This document shows, in pieces, positions 63,457 to 64,000 of a stretch of 64,000 bases of DNA. Every line of letters begins with the position of its first letter. Position 1 is the first letter of the stretch. The notes under the pieces are model-generated. The model was not told the DNA's origin. It was given only the letters and a program-made list of their open reading frames with translations, and did not search any database. Origin of the DNA: Pseudomonas anuradhapurensis (GTDB taxonomy: Bacteria > Pseudomonadota > Gammaproteobacteria > Pseudomonadales > Pseudomonadaceae); NCBI RefSeq assembly GCF_014269225.2, contig NZ_CP077097.1, positions 2,429,001 to 2,493,000 of the forward strand. The letters are read 5' to 3'. The translations under genes and the position numbers were made by a program.

Positions 63457-64000
63457 TGGACTGCGAAGGTTTGGCCAGCCTCATTGAAAAACAGTACGAG
63501 CCCCGTTTGCATTGCCATGTGCTGATCGACCCGCTCGCAATTCCTGACAATGGCGACCACGCCTTGCTTGCGCAGCTGCGCAGCGCCTTGGGCGAAGGTG
63601 CACTGACCCAGGTGCCAAGGGCCGATCTAGCCCATGCGCCCCATTTGCATCCCGTCCTGGTTTGTCTGGCGATGCCTGGAACCGCGCCCAGTCGCTCATT
63701 GCTGGAACAGACAACGCGGGCAGCGCAGAAAGGTTTGTATCAGCGCCGGCGCTACCTGTGCGGCTGGCTGTTCAGTGAGGCGCCGTCGGCCACCATTGCT
63801 GTGCACCTGGCAGCCTTGTGCCGGTTACCCAATGGCAAAGGGGCATTCAGTTTCCATCCAATCTATGAACCGGTTCGCCTGGAGCTGCTTGCAGCGACCT
63901 ACCAGCAGGTTGAGCACGGTCCTTGGTGGCCGATCGGCAAATGGTTGTTCCTGAGCAGTGGAGGACGGCTGGTAAACCTGAAAGGGCAGGGTAAGCAGCG
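63456..64000 (+). CDS. DUF4123-like T6SS adaptor (partial, runs off window)
   Basis: Open from ATG 63456 to the window end; overlaps the vgrG stop by one base. The product begins MDCEGLASLIEKQYEPRLHC, then HVLIDPLAIPDNGDHALLAQ and later AAQKGLYQRRRYLCGWLFSE, GAFSFHPIYEPVRLELL. These resemble DUF4123 (Tap/Tec) adaptors that load effectors onto VgrG, whose FxFYDPRVL-like motif corresponds to FSFHPIYEPVRL. The match is partial, so the family call is moderate. The gene after it, outside the window, would be the effector. Confidence 0.65.
   Translation, partial: MDCEGLASLIEKQYEPRLHCHVLIDPLAIPDNGDHALLAQLRSALGEGALTQVPRADLAHAPHLHPVLVCLAMPGTAPSRSLLEQTTRAAQKGLYQRRRYLCGWLFSEAPSATIAVHLAALCRLPNGKGAFSFHPIYEPVRLELLAATYQQVEHGPWWPIGKWLFLSSGGRLVNLKGQGKQ

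Overview
The window is a GC-rich chromosome segment from a fluorescent Pseudomonas, most likely the P. putida group. Evidence: (i) the gene order pvdQ-lpxH-ppiB-glnS-cysS-two-component system-csiR-glaH-lhgO-gabP-RIO kinase-hemB-proP-riboflavin synthase, which I recall as the P. putida KT2440 order; (ii) intergenic REP-type palindromes built on a motif reading GTAGGAGCGGCCTTG or on GCGGGTTTACCCGCGAAG; (iii) a complete fap amyloid operon; (iv) strong G/C third-position bias throughout. No tRNA, rRNA, insertion sequence, phage integrase or CRISPR array was seen.

Layout. 1-3.5 kb: 3' end of ureG, a paired REP, a DUF899 thioredoxin-fold protein and an inner-membrane sulfatase-superfamily protein. 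3.6-9.1 kb: the functional amyloid operon fapABCDEF on the minus strand, with a candidate sigma-54 type promoter, a hairpin plus T-run between fapC and fapD, and a terminator after fapF. 9.3-12.2 kb: a PnuC/NadR-like pair for vitamin salvage and a Cache-domain chemoreceptor (probably McpP). 12.5-25 kb: housekeeping and transport genes (uppP, azoR with divergent LysR, NCS1 permease, EamA exporter, class C beta-lactamase, YfeH-type transporter, MFS, XRE-cupin regulator) and several small unknown proteins.

25-28.2 kb is a compact oxidative-stress-like module: a periplasmic catalase-family peroxidase overlapping a cytochrome b561 gene, divergent from an ECF sigma/anti-sigma pair. The intergenic region carries two back-to-back copies of GGAAT-N16-CGTC, which look like sigma-autoregulated promoters. 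28.2-35.3 kb: xthA, a GNAT protein and the tamA-tamB translocation module. 35.3-37.2 kb: an unusual cassette of two DUF2589 paralogues behind a Mor-type (phage Mu activator-like) regulator; one paralogue ends in an (Ala-Gly)n tail encoded by a perfect 6-bp tandem repeat. This is the least understood gene group here.

38.2-45.8 kb: a Fur-like protein lacking the metal domain, pvdQ (pyoverdine maturation acylase) with an iron-starvation-sigma-like promoter, then lpxH, ppiB, glnS and cysS. 45.9-53 kb: a two-component system and the glutarate/L-2-hydroxyglutarate catabolic cluster (csiR repressor divergent from glaH-lhgO-gabP, with a dyad operator between them). 53-60 kb: RIO kinase, a zinc-cysteine-type hemB, proP with a C-terminal coiled coil, a riboflavin synthase/DUF1275 pair and a GH13 TreS-like enzyme. 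From 60.5 kb to the end a type VI secretion island begins (tssL-vgrG-DUF4123-like adaptor) and runs off the window, so its cargo effector is not visible.
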